A stretch of DNA of 64,000 nt from Pseudomonas sp. RIT-PI-S (GCF_025642975.1 NZ_JANZKJ010000007.1:1-64000), one strand, 5' to 3'; numbered from the stretch's first letter, positions 47,441-57,271 are shown. Made by a program: numbers and translations. The notes: generated by a model not told the origin, from the sequence alone.

Positions 47441-48205
47441 TTACTTGAGGTTACCGCTGAGGAACTGGCGCAGGCGCTCGCTTTTGGGCGAGCCCAGCAC
47501 GTCGGCGGGGGCCCCTTCTTCCTCCACCAGGCCTTTGTGAAGGAACATCACCTGGCTTGAAACCTGGCGGGCGAAGGCCATTTCGTGGGTGACCATGATC
47601 ATGGTGCGGCCTTCCTCGGCCAAGCCCTGGATAACCTTGAGCACTTCGCCCACCAGTTCAGGGTCCAGTGCCGAGGTGGGCTCGTCGAACAGCATCACCT
47701 CCGGCTCCATCGCCAGGGCCCGGGCAATGGCCACGCGCTGTTGCTGGCCGCCGGAGAGGAATGCCGGGTATTGATCCGCCACGCGGGCTGGCAACCCGAC
47801 TTTATCCAGATACGCGCGGGCGCGGGTTTCCGCGTCCTGCTTGCTCACCCCCAGCACGCGCCGGGGCGCCATGGTGACGTTCTCCAGCACGGTCATGTGG
47901 CTCCACAGGTTGAAGTGCTGGAACACCATGGCCAGGCGAGTGCGCAGCCGTTGCAGCTCTGCGGGGTCGGCCACGCAGAGGCCGTGGGCGTTTTCACGCA
48001 TGGCGATGGTGTTGCCGTCCAGGCTCATGGCGCCGGCGTTGGGTGTTTCGAGGAAATTGATGCAGCGCAGGAAGGTGCTCTTGCCCGAGCCGCTGGCGCC
48101 GATCAGGCAGATCACGTCGCCGGTCTTGGCCTTGAGCGAAACGCCCTTGAGCACTTCGTTCTCGCCGTAACGCTTGTGCAGGCCGTCGATTGTCAGTTTG
48201 TACAT
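47441..48205 (-). CDS. aotP: Basic amino acid ABC transporter ATPase (HisP/AotP-like)
   Basis: The 254-residue ATPase has Walker A GASGSGKST, signature [15 protein letters not shown], Walker B VMLFDEPTSALD and VTHEMAFAR, the pattern of polar amino acid importers of the HisP/ArtP group. The ATG at 48205 was chosen for fit to the family (MYKLTIDGLHKRYG); the longer frame to 48259 is not conserved. It is the last gene of the five-gene operon. Substrate, arginine, ornithine, lysine or histidine, is inferred from the cluster. Confidence 0.9.
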   Translation of the reverse strand: MYKLTIDGLHKRYGENEVLKGVSLKAKTGDVICLIGASGSGKSTFLRCINFLETPNAGAMSLDGNTIAMRENAHGLCVADPAELQRLRTRLAMVFQHFNLWSHMTVLENVTMAPRRVLGVSKQDAETRARAYLDKVGLPARVADQYPAFLSGGQQQRVAIARALAMEPEVMLFDEPTSALDPELVGEVLKVIQGLAEEGRTMIMVTHEMAFARQVSSQVMFLHKGLVEEEGAPADVLGSPKSERLRQFLSGNLK

Positions 48206-48218
48206 GCGCGTGGCGCCC

Positions 48219-49334
48219 TCAAGGTGAAAGGAGATAACCGCTGCGGTAGGCTTGCGCACCGGCGATCCGGGCCACCACCATGCCGGCCGTGGCCATGCGT
48301 CGCAGCGAACGGGCGTAGAGCAGACCCGGCTTTTCGTTATGCACCGGCGTGACCTGGTCGGTCAGCGGGTCGATGATTTCTGCCACCAATTGGCCGGCTT
48401 CCAGGTACTCGCCGGGCACGCAGCAGAACACCAGAATGCCGCCTACCGGAGTGCTGATCGGCTCTACCCCAGCCAGCGGCGTTGCCGGATAGAGCAGCTC
48501 TGGCTGCTCCATGGGCGTGCTGTCGATTGCCCCGTAGTGTTCCAGGTAGCTGATCACAGCCTGGGCGTCGCGGCTGGCCAGGGCATGGTTGACGTCGACT
48601 TGGCCACGCAGCTCGATGGTGACCGAGAAGCTTCCCTGGGGAATGGCGAAGCGCTCGCCGAAACGCAGTTTCAGCTTGTGCCACACCAGGCTGAAGCACT
48701 CATCGAAGGACTGCCCGCCAGAATCGGTAGCCAGCAGGTTCGCCTGGGAGCCCAGGTAGCGGGCCAACGGCTCAACCTGCGGCCAGGCTTCGGGGGTGGT
48801 ATAGAGGTGCTCCACCGCTTCGAAGTCGCAGTGCAGGTCCAGCACCATTTCCGCTTCGCAGGCCAACCGCTGCAGGGTCAGGCGTAGCGACTGCAACTGG
48901 GTGGTCGGCTGCTGGGCCTGCAGGGCACGGCTCAGGGCTTCACGGATCAACCGGGCGTTGCTCTGGGCATCGTCGCCAAGCGAGGCTTCGATCTCGTCGC
49001 CCACCTGTTCGCTGAGGTCCACGAACCAGCGGTTGAAGTTCTCGCCGCTTTCCAGCTCATAGCGCCCCAGGGGCGTGTCCATCAGCACCTGTTCCAGGCC
49101 GATCGGGTTGGCCACCGGAACCAGCACGATCTCCTTTTGCAGCCGGCCGGCCTGCTCCAGCTCGTTCAGGCGCTGCTTGAGGTACCAGGCCACCAACATG
49201 CCGGGGATCTCATCGGCATGCAGCGACGCCTGGATGTAGATCTTGCCGGCGCCCTGGGGGCCGAAGTGAAAGCTTTCCACGGCGCGCGCGGTGCCTGGCA
49301 GCGGCGCGAGCAAGGGGTGGCGTTGCTGTTTCAT
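48219..49334 (-). CDS. aotO: AstE/AspA-family deacylase in the transporter operon (AotO-like)
   Basis: The 371-residue protein belongs to the succinylglutamate desuccinylase/aspartoacylase zinc family. The zinc site is suggested by SLHADEIPG (His-x2-Glu) and LDLHCDFE (His). In P. aeruginosa an equivalent gene lies inside the arginine transport operon aotJQMOP. It may hydrolyse an acylated amino acid brought in by the transporter, but the substrate is unknown. It is tightly packed between aotM and aotP. Confidence 0.85.
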   Translation of the reverse strand: MKQQRHPLLAPLPGTARAVESFHFGPQGAGKIYIQASLHADEIPGMLVAWYLKQRLNELEQAGRLQKEIVLVPVANPIGLEQVLMDTPLGRYELESGENFNRWFVDLSEQVGDEIEASLGDDAQSNARLIREALSRALQAQQPTTQLQSLRLTLQRLACEAEMVLDLHCDFEAVEHLYTTPEAWPQVEPLARYLGSQANLLATDSGGQSFDECFSLVWHKLKLRFGERFAIPQGSFSVTIELRGQVDVNHALASRDAQAVISYLEHYGAIDSTPMEQPELLYPATPLAGVEPISTPVGGILVFCCVPGEYLEAGQLVAEIIDPLTDQVTPVHNEKPGLLYARSLRRMATAGMVVARIAGAQAYRSGYLLSP

Positions 49335-49343
49335 CGGATCTCC

Positions 49344-50054
49344 TTATCGTGCGGGGCCCAGGAAGGCCAGCCAGCGGCGTTCGGCGAGGCGGAACAGCCC
49401 TACCAGGGTGAAGGTGACGGCCAGGTACAAAAGCGCGGCAATACCGAAAGATTCGAAGGTCATGTAGGTGGCCGAGTTAGCATCCCGGGCGACCTTGAGG
49501 ATATCCGGCACGGTGGCGGTAAAGGCCACAGTGGTGGAATGCAGCATGAGGATGACCTCGTTGCTGTAGTACGGCAGCGACCGGCGCAGCACCGAGGGCA
49601 TGATCACATAGGCATACAGCTTGAACCCGGTGAGGCCATAGGCCTTGGCCGCTTCGATCTCGCCGTGGGCCATGCTGCGGATGGCACCGGCGAAGATTTC
49701 CGTGGTGTAGGCGCAGGTGTTCAGGGCGAACGCCAGGATCGTGCAGTTCATGGCGTTGCGGAAGAACTCGTTGAGCAGCGGCTGGTCGCGCACCCCTTCC
49801 AGGCTGTAGATGCCCGTGTAGCAGATCAGCAGCTGGATATACAGCGGGGTGCCGCGGAACACGTAGGTATAGAACTGCACCGGCCAGCGTATCCAGAAGC
49901 GCGGGGAAACCCGGGCGATGGACAGCGGGATGGAGCAGACGAAGCCGATGGCGATGGAGGCGCTGAGCAGCCACATGGTCATGGCCAGGCCGGTCACGTT
50001 GACGCCATCGCTATACAGGAACGGCCGCCAGTACTCCTGAAGTAACTCGATCAT
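49344..50054 (-). CDS. aotM: Basic amino acid ABC permease (HisM/AotM-like)
   Basis: The 236-residue membrane protein has about five helices and the EAA loop typical of polar amino acid permeases (EIEAAKAYGLTGFKLYAYV). It pairs with the upstream permease to form the channel. Its start overlaps the stop codon of that gene by four bases (ATGA). Confidence 0.9.
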   Translation of the reverse strand: MIELLQEYWRPFLYSDGVNVTGLAMTMWLLSASIAIGFVCSIPLSIARVSPRFWIRWPVQFYTYVFRGTPLYIQLLICYTGIYSLEGVRDQPLLNEFFRNAMNCTILAFALNTCAYTTEIFAGAIRSMAHGEIEAAKAYGLTGFKLYAYVIMPSVLRRSLPYYSNEVILMLHSTTVAFTATVPDILKVARDANSATYMTFESFGIAALLYLAVTFTLVGLFRLAERRWLAFLGPAR

Positions 50055-50779
50055 CGCATCGCCTCCCGGCTGCCCGCGCTATACCGCCGCTCCAGCCACC
50101 TGAGCACCAGGTTCGAGGCGCTGGTGATCAGCAGGTAGATGAAGCCCGCCAAGGCGAGGAAGTAAAACAGCTGGTAGGTACTTTTGCCGGCGTCCTGGGC
50201 AGCCTTCACCAGGTCGGCCAGGCCGATGATGGACACCAGTGCGGTGGCCTTGAGGATGACCATCCAGTTGTTGCCGATCCCGGGCAGGGCGAAGCGCATC
50301 ATTTGCGGGAAGACCACGAAGCGGAAGCGTTGGCCGCGGGTCAGGCCGTAGGCGGTGGCCGCTTCCATCTGCCCTCTGGGAACGGCGAGGATGGCGCCGC
50401 GGAAGGTTTCGGTGAAATACGCCCCGTAGATAAAGCCCAGGGTGATCACGCCTGCGGCGAAGGGGTCGATTTCGATGTAGTCCCAGTCCATCGCATCGGT
50501 GAGCAGGGTCAGCCAGATCTGTAGGCTGTAGAAGATCAGCAGCATCAGCACCAAGTCGGGCACGCCGCGAATCAGGGTGGTGTACAGCTGCGCCAGCATG
50601 CGCAGCGCCTTGACCCCGGAAAGCTTGGCGCTCGCCCCGATCAGCCCGAGCACAACGGCGACCAGTAGCGAGAGCAAGGAAAGTTTGATGGTCATCCAGG
50701 TGCCCTCTAGCAACAGCGGGCCAAAGCCTTTCAGACTGAATGCCGAGAGCCCGAGGCTCTGCAACAGGTGTTCAAGCAT
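50051..50779 (-). CDS. aotQ: Basic amino acid ABC permease (HisQ/AotQ-like)
   Basis: The 242-residue inner-membrane permease has the EAA motif (QMEAATAYGLTRGQRFRFV) and about five helices, beginning with a short N-terminal periplasmic segment. It forms the channel with AotM. It is separated from the binding protein gene by 97 bases that contain an 11-bp hairpin. Confidence 0.9.
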   Translation of the reverse strand: MLEHLLQSLGLSAFSLKGFGPLLLEGTWMTIKLSLLSLLVAVVLGLIGASAKLSGVKALRMLAQLYTTLIRGVPDLVLMLLIFYSLQIWLTLLTDAMDWDYIEIDPFAAGVITLGFIYGAYFTETFRGAILAVPRGQMEAATAYGLTRGQRFRFVVFPQMMRFALPGIGNNWMVILKATALVSIIGLADLVKAAQDAGKSTYQLFYFLALAGFIYLLITSASNLVLRWLERRYSAGSREAMR

Positions 50780-50803
50780 GTATCAACCCTTACAGTCGAT
50801 AAA

Positions 50804-50864
50804 GGCGCCCGCCCCCGCGCCGGACCGCTGGCCAGAAGCCGGGGTGCGGGCGTGGGCGGGCGCC
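50804..50864 (-). repeat. GC-rich hairpin between aotJ and aotQ
   Basis: GGCGCCCGCCC (50804-50814) and GGGCGGGCGCC (50854-50864) pair perfectly over 11 bp; the minus strand then has TTT. The likely effect is partial termination or 3'-end protection, giving more binding protein than permease. Confidence 0.7.
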
Positions 50865-50876
50865 GTTTGGGGGAGC

Positions 50877-51659
50877 TTACTTACCGCTGTACAGGTTCAG
50901 GTCGCCGAAGTGCTTCTTCTGGATCTCGGCGTAGGTACCGTCGTCATGCAGCGCCTTGATGCCTTTGTTCAGCAGCGCTTGCAGGTCTTTCTTGCCTTTG
51001 CTGATGCCGACCGCGGTTTTGGCTGGCAGCAGGTCGCTGTCGATCGGCTTGCTCACTTCGTAGTCCGCGCCCTGCGGTGACTTGAGGAAGCCCAGCTCGG
51101 CCTGCAGCATGTCCTGCACGGAGGCGTCCAGGCGGCCCGAGGTCAGGTCGGCGTAAACCTGGTCCTGGTTGGCATAGGCCTGGGTTTTGACCCCAGCCTT
51201 GTCCAGTACGGCCTTGGCGTAGGCTTCCTGAATGGTGCCTTGCTCGTAGCCCACGGTCTTGCCCTTGAGGGAGGCGACGTCTTCGGTGATGCCGCTGCCT
51301 TTCTTGAAGACCAGGGCGGTCGGGCCGGAGAAGAGTTCGTCGGAGAAGTCGATGACCTTTTCACGCGCTGGGGTCACGGTCATGGACGAGATCACGCCGT
51401 CGAACTTGTTGGCCTTAAGGCCCGGGATCATGCCGTCGAAATCGCTTTCGACCCACTTGCAGGTAACCTTCAGCTCTTTGCAGATCGCGTTGCCCAGGTC
51501 GATATCGAAACCGACCAGGCTGCCGTCGGCGGCCTTGGACTCGAACGGGGCATAGGATGGATCAACGCCAAAACGCAGCTCTTTGTATTCCTTGGCCATA
51601 GCGCCGCCAGCGGACAGACAGAGCGCCAGAGCGGAAAGGGTCAGCCATGCTTTTTTCAT
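50877..51659 (-). CDS. aotJ: Periplasmic basic amino acid binding protein (AotJ/HisJ-like)
   Basis: The 260-residue protein has a signal peptide cleaved near GGAMA and the solute-binding fold of the lysine/arginine/ornithine/histidine group (LRFGVDPSYAPFESKAADGS, GFDIDLGNAICKEL, MTVTPAREKVIDFSD). The conserved acidic and aromatic pocket residues of that group are present. It delivers the amino acid to AotQM-P. It is the first gene of the operon and is probably transcribed from within the 235-base gap 51660-51894, where I found no ArgR box. Confidence 0.92.
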   Translation of the reverse strand: MKKAWLTLSALALCLSAGGAMAKEYKELRFGVDPSYAPFESKAADGSLVGFDIDLGNAICKELKVTCKWVESDFDGMIPGLKANKFDGVISSMTVTPAREKVIDFSDELFSGPTALVFKKGSGITEDVASLKGKTVGYEQGTIQEAYAKAVLDKAGVKTQAYANQDQVYADLTSGRLDASVQDMLQAELGFLKSPQGADYEVSKPIDSDLLPAKTAVGISKGKKDLQALLNKGIKALHDDGTYAEIQKKHFGDLNLYSGK

Positions 51660-51894
51660 TGTGCAGTCCTTAAAAGACGAAGGTTTGCCAGGCGGTACAG
51701 CGTTACCGGCGGATGCCAGACATCATCGTGATAGCAAAATTCGCACCATGGTCCTTGGTCAGGTTACCAGCGAGGCGCATGGTAATCCCTTTGCGTCGCA
51801 GATCTGACCGAACCGGGGTGTACCGACGGTATTCGACCCCGCCCCATAACGAGGCGGCGCGTTGCGGCGGCGCTATTGTGGTGCGAGGTGGGGT

Positions 51895-53562
51895 TCAACT
51901 CAACAAGTCTTGTAACGTTGCGAGACTATCTGCTTCCTCTACGGGCTTATCGTGACGCCAACGCAACATGCGTGGAAACCGCACCGCGATCCCGCTTTTA
52001 TGGCGTTTGGACAGCGCGATGCCCTCAAAACCCAGTTCGAACACAAGTGTGGGGGTAACACTACGTACCGGGCCGAATTTTTCCACGGTGGTGCGGCGGA
52101 TGATTGCATCGACCTGGCGCATTTCGGCGTCGGTAAGGCCCGAGTAGGCCTTGGCGAAGGGCACCAGGGTGCGCTCGGTACCGGGCGGGCCATCCCACAC
52201 GGCGAAGGTGTAATCGGTGTAGAGGCTGGCCCGGCGGCCGTGCCCAGCCTGGGCATAGATCAGTACCGCATCCACGGTGAACGGGTCGACCTTCCATTTC
52301 CACCACACGCCCATGTCCTTGGTGCGGCCCACTCCATAGAGCGCGTCGCGAGCCTTGAGCATCATGCCCTCCACGCCCAGCCGACGAGACGCCTCGCGCT
52401 GCTCCGCCAGCGTGGCCCAGCTATCGCCTTGCAGCAGCGGCGACAGCTGCAATACCGGGCTGGCGGCTTGCTCGGCGACCGCCTCGAGTTGAGCGCGGCG
52501 AGCGTGCTGCGGGCGGCTGCGCCAATCCTGGCCGAGGTACTCGAGCAGGTCATAGGCCAGCACCACTACCGGGATGTCTTCGAGCAGCTTGCGGCTCAGG
52601 GTCTTGCGGCCGATGCGCTGCTGCAGGAGGGCGAAGGGCTGCACCGAGGGCGCCTGCGGCTCGCCTTGAACGGCGTCGGCCGGGGCCTTCCACACCACGA
52701 TCTCGCCGTCGATCACGGTGCCATCGGGCAGGTCGGTCAGCGCCTGCAGCTCCGGGAAACGGTCGGTAACCAGCTCTTCGCCGCGTGACCACACCCACAG
52801 GCGGCCGTCACGCTTGACCACCTGGGCGCGGATGCCGTCCCACTTCCACTCTATTTGCCAGCGTTCGCACTGGCCGAGCAGGGTATCGAACTGTTCCACC
52901 GGCTGTTGCAGTGCGTGAGCGAGAAAGAACGGGTAGGGCTGGCCGCCGCGCTGGGCATGTTCGTGTTCGCTCTCTGCGGCGACCAACTTGAGGTAGGCCT
53001 CGGCACTGGGCCGGTGCGAGAGGTCGGTATAACCCACCAGCCGCTGCGCCACGCGCTTGCTATCCAGCCCGGCAAGCTGGGCGAGGGCGCGAGTGACCAG
53101 CAGCTTGGAGACGCCAACGCGGAAACTGCCGGTGATCAGCTTCAGGCACACCATCAGGCTTTGCCGGTCCAGTTGCTGCCACAAGGGTGGCAAGCGCTGC
53201 GCCAGCTCTTCCGGGGGCAGGCCGCGCAGCGGCAGCAGCTCGTGCTCCATCCACCAGGCCAGGCCCGCATCGCTGCTGTGGGTGGAGTCTGGCAGCACCA
53301 GCGACACCGTCTCGGCCAGGTCGCCCACGGCCTGGTAGCTTTCTTCGAACAACCATTCGGGTAACCCGGAAAGGCTGATCGCAAGCTCGCGCAGCAGCCG
53401 CGTGGGCACCAGCTGGCGTGGCCGCCCGCCGGACAGGAAGTACACGGCCCAGGCCGCGTCGGCGGGCGCGGCATCTGCGAAATACGCCTGCAGCGCCGCC
53501 AGCTTGGCATTGCTGGAGGTGGTGGCGTCGAGTTCGGCATAGAGCGCGGCAAAGGCTTTCAT
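51895..53562 (-). CDS. ATP-dependent DNA ligase
   Basis: The 555-residue ligase has the nucleotidyl-accepting lysine in EWKWDGIRAQ (KxDG, about residue 243), motif III/IIIa GEIVVWK, motif IV EGMMLKA and motif V WWKWK. An N-terminal DNA-binding domain and a C-terminal OB domain are recognisable. It acts in DNA repair with the partner exonuclease, helicase and PdeM. It is separate from the NAD-dependent replicative ligase. Its start overlaps the exonuclease stop (ATGA). The gene ends next to the aot operon, not beside the helicase. Confidence 0.93.
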   Translation of the reverse strand: MKAFAALYAELDATTSSNAKLAALQAYFADAAPADAAWAVYFLSGGRPRQLVPTRLLRELAISLSGLPEWLFEESYQAVGDLAETVSLVLPDSTHSSDAGLAWWMEHELLPLRGLPPEELAQRLPPLWQQLDRQSLMVCLKLITGSFRVGVSKLLVTRALAQLAGLDSKRVAQRLVGYTDLSHRPSAEAYLKLVAAESEHEHAQRGGQPYPFFLAHALQQPVEQFDTLLGQCERWQIEWKWDGIRAQVVKRDGRLWVWSRGEELVTDRFPELQALTDLPDGTVIDGEIVVWKAPADAVQGEPQAPSVQPFALLQQRIGRKTLSRKLLEDIPVVVLAYDLLEYLGQDWRSRPQHARRAQLEAVAEQAASPVLQLSPLLQGDSWATLAEQREASRRLGVEGMMLKARDALYGVGRTKDMGVWWKWKVDPFTVDAVLIYAQAGHGRRASLYTDYTFAVWDGPPGTERTLVPFAKAYSGLTDAEMRQVDAIIRRTTVEKFGPVRSVTPTLVFELGFEGIALSKRHKSGIAVRFPRMLRWRHDKPVEEADSLATLQDLLS

Positions 53563-54575
53563 TGCGGCTGCTCCGGCGCGGCGGCTTCATCTTCGTCGCC
53601 GTACTCGGTGGTAAAGCCCTGGGCATCGAGGCCCAGGTCGCACAGGTAGCGCACCAGTACGTTCACCGAGCCGTGGGTGACCATCACCCGCTGCGCGCCC
53701 GTTTGTTCGATGGCCCAAAGCAGGCCAGGCCAGTCGGCGTGGTCGCTGAGCACAAAGCCGCGGTCCACGCCGCGCCGGCGGCGGGTGCCGCGCAAGCGCA
53801 TCCAGCCGCTGGCGAAGGCGTCGCTGTAATCGCCGAAGCGGCGCATCCAGGTGCTGCCGCCTGCGGAGGGCGGCGCGATGATCAACGAAGAGCGCAGCGC
53901 CGGGTCGGTTTTCTTGAAGTCCCCGGCGTAGTGGGTTTCCGGGATATGCACGCCGGCTTCGCGATAAACCCGGTTCAGCGGCTCTACCGAGCCATGGCTG
54001 AGGATCGGGCCAATGCTGGCGTCGATGCCATGCAGCAGGCGCTGCGCCTTGCCGAAGGCGTAGCAGAACAACACGCTGGCCTTGCCCGCGGCCACGTTCC
54101 CGCGCCACCACTGGTTGACCTCGGCGAAGATTTCCGCCTGCGGCTGCCAGCGGTAGATCGGCAAGCCAAAGGTCGATTCGGTGATAAAGGTATGGCAACG
54201 CACGGGTTCGAAGGGCGCGCAGGTGCCGTCTGGCTCTACTTTGTAGTCCCCCGAGGCCACCCACACCTCGCCTTGATATTCCAGCCGCACTTGCGCCGAA
54301 CCCAGTACATGCCCGGCGGGATGCAGGCTGATGGTCACGCCGTTGTGCACCAGGCGCTCGCCATAGGCCAGGGTTTGCAGGTTGATGTCCGCGCCCAGCC
54401 GGGTTCTTAGAATGCCTGCGCCGATGTCGGTCGCCAGGTAATGGCCGTTGCCGGTGCGGGCATGGTCGCCATGGCCGTGGGTGATGACCGAGCGTGGCAC
54501 CGGCTTCCAGGGGTCTATATAGAAATCACCGGCCGTGCAATACAGGCCTTCGGGGCGAGCGATAACCAGGTCCAT
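53559..54575 (-). CDS. Ligase-associated exonuclease (metallo-beta-lactamase/beta-CASP)
   Basis: The 338-residue protein opens with the metallo-beta-lactamase signature SVITHGHGDHART (HxHxDH) at about 29-41, followed by a beta-CASP-like region and a C-terminal VLSDHADWPGL and VMVTHGS. This family is the presumed DNA end-processing exonuclease of the repair cassette. It overlaps the ligase gene by four bases. The first gene of the cassette, it lies beyond a REP pair from the penicillin acylase gene. Confidence 0.92.
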   Translation of the reverse strand: MDLVIARPEGLYCTAGDFYIDPWKPVPRSVITHGHGDHARTGNGHYLATDIGAGILRTRLGADINLQTLAYGERLVHNGVTISLHPAGHVLGSAQVRLEYQGEVWVASGDYKVEPDGTCAPFEPVRCHTFITESTFGLPIYRWQPQAEIFAEVNQWWRGNVAAGKASVLFCYAFGKAQRLLHGIDASIGPILSHGSVEPLNRVYREAGVHIPETHYAGDFKKTDPALRSSLIIAPPSAGGSTWMRRFGDYSDAFASGWMRLRGTRRRRGVDRGFVLSDHADWPGLLWAIEQTGAQRVMVTHGSVNVLVRYLCDLGLDAQGFTTEYGDEDEAAAPEQPQ

Positions 54576-54670
54576 TGAGCGTTTTCGCTGACAGGGGCTT
54601 GCTTGTTCAGAGCCGCCGGCTTCGCTGGAAGTTGCACCGAGAACCGTAGCAGCCCGGTTGCGCTTGGGGG

Positions 54671-54730
54671 TTCGCGGGTTTTACCCACTCCTCCAGGGTG
54701 TGACCTGTAGAAGCGGGTAAAGCCCGCGAA
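54671..54730. repeat. P. putida-type REP pair
   Basis: Inverted copies of the Pseudomonas REP core occur here: TTCGCGGGTTTTACCCACTC (54671-54690) and its reverse, GAAGCGGGTAAAGCCCGCGAA (54710-54730). They lie between the stop codon of the penicillin acylase gene and the start of the exonuclease gene. Confidence 0.85.
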
Positions 54731-54736
54731 CAAGCG

Positions 54737-57271
54737 CTATTTCGCCGGCACCAGGGTCAGCCGCTGCGTGCCGTAGGCTCTGTCCAGGTTCTGTGGCTGC
54801 ATCGGGAACGTCAGGTATTGCCCTTTGAGCCAGTTCTGGATGCCGTCGGCGTAATGCGGGCTGGCGGGGTTGCCGGATTGGCCAGTGCTGTTGAGCCCCA
54901 TCATCGGCTCTGGCTGGCCGAAGTCCACCACGATGCGCATGGCCGGGATCAGCCAGGCGTCGAAGTTGCCACTGCCCCAATGCCAGGCGGCCGCGTTCAG
55001 GGTGGTGTGGTCGCCGCCGGCTGGAATCGGGCCGCGGTTGAGGTAGCTGTCCAGGCTGGCTAGGCCGGCACGCTGGGTGGCATCCAGCCAGGGCGCCAAC
55101 TGGGTGCTTTGTGCCGCCCAGCGGTATTGATGCAGCTTGCCCCATTGCCACGCCTTGCGGTCCGTGCCCAGCAGGGTTTCGCCGCTGCTGACCGCGGCGG
55201 CCAGGCTTCGCGCGATGATCGTCGGCTTGTCTTCTTTCTGCGGGGTGCGGATGTCATCCCAGAACGGGCTGTCCTCGCGGCCCAGCAGGTGATCCGCCTG
55301 GGCTGAGTAAGACTGGTCGGCGTTGGCCACAAAGGCCTTCCAGGTCGGGCTGTCCTCCGGGCCGAGTTCGTCGAGGAAGGTTTGCCGCGCGCTTTCTTGC
55401 AGGAACAGCTCATAAAGCGCGGCGTCAGCTGAATCCGCAGCCAGCCGGCCGTCGAACGCCATCAGTCGAGAGAGCGCCTCGCGGGCTTTGCCGCGCTCGG
55501 CGTCCGGCAGGGCATCAATGGCTTTTTTCAACGGCAGGGCCATGCCCGGCGCTTCGAACATGCGCTTGAGCTTGGCGGCGAAGGGCGTGGTCTGGTCGTA
55601 TTGCCAGGCGACCATGCTACGGGCGTCCTGCTTGCCGTTAGCGGCTAGCTGCGCCAGGCGCTCGCTGCGCTCGGGGTAATACCAGGAGCTGGACAGCTGC
55701 ATGCCGTAGCCAGGCTGGGCGGTGCGTTGGTTCGCGGTGCCGAGCCAGCCGCTGGCAGGCGTTTGGTCGTAGGGGTGCAGCATCGAGTCGGCGTACCCGT
55801 CCCAGTCGAAGCGGCTGTCCCAGCCGGGTGAGGGCACCAGGCCCTTGCCTTCCTTGCGGTTAGGGTAGCGCCCGGTCACCTGCCAACCGATGTCGTTGGC
55901 GTCGGCGAACACCATGTTCAAGGCAATGGCGCGGATCTCGCGGCTGGTGTCGAAGGCACGCTCCACGTTTTGCGCGCGCGACAAATCGAAGAAGGCGTCG
56001 AGGGTCTTGTCGTCCTTGAGGTCTGGCATCTGCAAGGCCAAACCATAGCCGCTGGCGAACGGCGCCGGTTGCAGCGGGAGCTTGCGCTCGCCCAGCGCTG
56101 TATTGAGCAAGGGGCCGTGGCGGGTTTCGTAGATGACTTCGCGTACCGGCTTCTGGCCCTTGATAAAGAAGGTTTCGTTACGCGCCGAGGCGCGCAGCCA
56201 CTTGCCATCGGCTTGATACAGCAACACGCCGTTGTCGCGCTTTACGCGCTCGAGGAACAGGTCTTGGTTATCGCCCATGACCATGGTCATGCCCCAGGCC
56301 AGCTTGCCGTTGAAGCCCGCGACCACGGCGGGCACCCCCGCCAGGGAGACGCCCGCAGCCTGGAATTTCGGTGCGCGGATCTGTACGAAATTCCAGGCGC
56401 TCGGCAGGCCGATCGGCAGGTGAGTGTCGTTGGCGAACAGGCTCTTGCCGCTGCGGCTGCGCTCTGGTGCCAGCGCCCAGTTATTGGAGGCGGCGATGCC
56501 CATCTGCCCGAGCCCGGCGAGCTGGCCGCTCAGCGCATCGAGGCTGGCGAACTGCCCGCCAAGGTTAAGCCCCTTGAGCTTCGCTGCTTCATCGAACGGC
56601 AGGGGTTCGTCCGGGTAGGTCGGGATCAGCCAAGCCAGGTTGTCCGCACCGACTTTCTGCGCCAGCACCAGGCTGTTGATCTCTTCCTGCAGGTTCATCT
56701 GCAGGCTGAAGTTCATCAGGCAGAAGATCAGCGCCGAATCCTCGCCTTTCCAGTACTCGGGCTTATAGCCGGACTGCGCCAGGTCCACTGGTAGCTTGTC
56801 GCGATAGCGGAACAGCCAGGCGTTCACGCCGCGGGCATAGATCTCGAAGAAGTTGCGCAAGCGGGGGGAGGCTCCGGCATACAGCCCGGCTGCGCGGCGC
56901 TTGAGGTCCACGGTGCGCATGAAGCGGTCCACCTCCAGCACGCCTGGCCCGGCCATCTCGGCCAGCCGGCCTTGAGCCAGCAAGCGCATGCCGACCATCT
57001 GGCTGATGCGGTCGCTGGCGTGGACATAGCCCAGCGCGAACAGCGCGTCGTGGAAGTTGTTGCTTTCGATCAGCGGCATGCCCAGGTCATTGCGGCGTAC
57101 CGAAACGTTCTGCCCCAAGCCCTTGAGTGGCTGCACGCCCACGCTCGGTGGCAGGCTTTCGCTGTTGTGGTCGTCGACCCAGGCCTGGCACCCGGCCAGG
57201 CCTAGCGCGCCGGCGATCGCGGCGGCCAGGCCAACGCGGGGGAGGAAGTGGCGGACTGCAGACGACGCCAT
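54737..57271 (-). CDS. Penicillin acylase-family (Ntn-hydrolase) lipoprotein
   Basis: The 844-residue precursor has a hydrophobic leader with the lipobox LAGC (about residue 28), so it should be a lipoprotein or exported. The alpha segment (about 40-250) is followed by the autocleavage site, with the catalytic serine starting the beta chain in [14 protein letters not shown] (about 263). The downstream oxyanion and Asn residues are expected from the family. It is related to PvdQ, QuiP and HacB acylases, so acyl-homoserine lactone or acyl-amide hydrolysis is plausible, but the substrate cannot be told from sequence. I choose ATG 57271 because CAGGAG lies seven bases upstream. The residues before it depend on an upstream TTG. 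Confidence 0.9.
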   Translation of the reverse strand: MASSAVRHFLPRVGLAAAIAGALGLAGCQAWVDDHNSESLPPSVGVQPLKGLGQNVSVRRNDLGMPLIESNNFHDALFALGYVHASDRISQMVGMRLLAQGRLAEMAGPGVLEVDRFMRTVDLKRRAAGLYAGASPRLRNFFEIYARGVNAWLFRYRDKLPVDLAQSGYKPEYWKGEDSALIFCLMNFSLQMNLQEEINSLVLAQKVGADNLAWLIPTYPDEPLPFDEAAKLKGLNLGGQFASLDALSGQLAGLGQMGIAASNNWALAPERSRSGKSLFANDTHLPIGLPSAWNFVQIRAPKFQAAGVSLAGVPAVVAGFNGKLAWGMTMVMGDNQDLFLERVKRDNGVLLYQADGKWLRASARNETFFIKGQKPVREVIYETRHGPLLNTALGERKLPLQPAPFASGYGLALQMPDLKDDKTLDAFFDLSRAQNVERAFDTSREIRAIALNMVFADANDIGWQVTGRYPNRKEGKGLVPSPGWDSRFDWDGYADSMLHPYDQTPASGWLGTANQRTAQPGYGMQLSSSWYYPERSERLAQLAANGKQDARSMVAWQYDQTTPFAAKLKRMFEAPGMALPLKKAIDALPDAERGKAREALSRLMAFDGRLAADSADAALYELFLQESARQTFLDELGPEDSPTWKAFVANADQSYSAQADHLLGREDSPFWDDIRTPQKEDKPTIIARSLAAAVSSGETLLGTDRKAWQWGKLHQYRWAAQSTQLAPWLDATQRAGLASLDSYLNRGPIPAGGDHTTLNAAAWHWGSGNFDAWLIPAMRIVVDFGQPEPMMGLNSTGQSGNPASPHYADGIQNWLKGQYLTFPMQPQNLDRAYGTQRLTLVPAK

